Assembly (NCBI GenBank): GCA_012845835.1 | Contig: JABAKD010000021.1 | Coordinates: 2,461,706 to 2,525,705, forward strand | DNA length: 64,000 nucleotides | Source of the DNA: Undaria pinnatifida | Lineage: Eukaryota > Sar > Phaeophyceae > Laminariales > Alariaceae | Direction: 5' to 3' | Shown: positions 62,961 to 64,000 of the stretch, in pieces | How positions within the stretch are numbered: position 1 is the first letter of the stretch | How the letters are laid out: every line of letters begins with the position of its first letter | Position numbers and translations under genes: made by a program | The notes under the pieces: model-generated | What the model was told of the DNA's origin: nothing | Seen by the model: the letters and a program-made list of their open reading frames with translations, nothing else | Database searches by the model: none

Positions 62961-64000
62961 TTCTTGTGCACAAAATGACTTGCGGAAAGCGCGAGAGCGT
63001 GAGTTAGCAACCCTCGATGAAAAATCGACGAGCAGTGAGAGTCCTGAACCCTTTAACCCTTTGCGCGATAAAAATTGAAGGCAAAAACCGGGGGGGAGAA
63101 GGGACGACACCTACCTGTGACCACGGCTTGTCCAGAAGCTGGAAAGTAAAGTGTGCGAAAAAAAAAAAAAAAAGCAGTTGTTACATGTGCTTCGTTTGAG
63201 GCAAAACCCCCTGGCCCCAAAAAGCTGTTAGTAATTGAGATGCGTCTATATCAGAAAACGTAGACAGGGACATATATAGTAGGGAAAGTTGAGGTGAGGG
63301 CAAACGGCTCCCGACTGCGGAAAATAGTGTAGGAATAAATGTCGTGGAAGTAGCACAGTAGTTAGTGAAAAAAATAATAACAGATTATCAAATACCTGCA
63401 AATGGCCGAGAAAGAAACGCGAACAATAACAAAACAGTGATAATAACAGCAAACAATCCTCTTAAGGTTTTTTAAAGAGCCAGCACAGCATAGACTGGCG
63501 GGGACGAACCCACATACTGAAATCGAGTGAAAGACAAACCTACAGTGATGTTTTCAGTAGTACGTACGAAGTAATTACGAATATCATCAAGGGCGCACAA
63601 AAAAAAAAGTTCTGGACCCTGACTCCAAACTTTTCATTTTGGGCCTGGCGGGGGAGGGGGCGGGGGGGGGGTCCCCCACTACATCCTTCAAGAACCATGA
63701 CACACTAATTCCTATATTGAACAAATTGACTTAGTTATAGACTGGCGGATAATGTGCTCAGTCAAACAACAGACCAACCTCGACAGCGTACGTGTGAGGC
63801 TAGTGACACTTGGTGACGTCCCCTGCTACAAGCTTAGTACATCTGCTTCGAAACCGCAACACCATGAGCTCGGCGGCAGTACAACTTGGTACCTACAAGC
63901 TCACACGCGGCGCGGCAAGGTGCGGCGAGATTGTGTGAAACCGTCAAAACGCGGCGAAATTGATATTTTCGCCGACGAACTTCCTCGTTCCGACCAGTTC
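62961..64000. other. No gene recognised
   Basis: AT-rich sequence with an A15 run at 63,159 and G/A tracts at 63,640-63,675. A second B-box-like motif (gtgggttcgtcccc on the minus strand, about 63,510) lacks an A box. Confidence 0.35.

Noticed and set aside
63480-63530. tRNA-like B box (gtgggttcgtcccc, minus strand)
   Set aside because: No A box at the right distance and no stems. Too little to call.

Overview
This window looks like transposon-rich, non-coding-dominated nuclear DNA of a eukaryote. There is no operon structure, no Shine-Dalgarno-led gene series, no rRNA and no convincing intact tRNA. Almost everything recognisable is a mobile element or its debris, with mononucleotide C/G/T tracts and microsatellites. 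One candidate host gene has GT-AG-type introns about 1.4 kb long. A chromodomain Ty3/Gypsy remnant, a Ty1/Copia element and a tyrosine-recombinase (DIRS-superfamily) retrotransposon together fit an alga or stramenopile. The lineage is an inference; I could not identify the species.

Layout. 1-9.3 kb: a GC-richer block with remnants of a Ty3/Gypsy-like element on the minus strand. It has a Gag-like region with a CCHC knuckle at about 7.1-9.2 kb and an integrase tail with a chromodomain at about 2.05-3.2 kb. No reverse transcriptase is recognisable between them, where there are short in-frame tandem repeats instead. 9.4-12.2 kb: degenerate tandem repeats and a copy of repeat family F3. 12.2-27.9 kb: a mosaic of duplicated blocks and repeat families. 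These include two long duplications, an (AAC)n-tailed repeat, many copies of a family called R1 here, a cluster of tRNA-derived SINE-like units, and a non-autonomous hAT element with a perfect 8-bp target duplication.

27.9-33.6 kb: a nearly complete Ngaro/PAT-like tyrosine-recombinase retrotransposon on the minus strand. Its A1-ORFs-B1-A2-B2 split direct repeats can be read directly (A copies 270 bp, B copies 224 bp, each pair almost identical). It encodes RT, RNase H and tyrosine recombinase, carries three frameshifts, and has a roughly 390-bp tandem repeat in its 5' coding region. 33.6-51.4 kb: more R1 copies, tandem duplications, a foldback-like element with terminal inverted repeats of about 150 bp, a MITE copy, and a mariner-like transposase N-terminal fragment.

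51.4-58.6 kb: a full-length Ty1/Copia retrotransposon on the minus strand with two 446-bp LTRs, a 5-bp target duplication (ACCTG), a polypurine tract and a primer-binding site that looks complementary to the 5' half of a methionine tRNA. Its coding region has decayed, and a 269-bp MITE has inserted into it with a 4-bp target duplication. 58.6-64 kb: two plus-strand exons of a candidate multi-pass membrane protein gene, whose intron contains another full copy of the same MITE, then AT-rich sequence with a Pol III-type tRNA-like unit.

The retrotransposons supply the enzymes (RT, RNase H, integrase or recombinase). The MITE, hAT, SINE-like and R1 families have no coding capacity of their own and must have been moved by enzymes encoded elsewhere. 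Nested insertions give a partial relative chronology: R1-type repeat, then hAT; Copia, then MITE.
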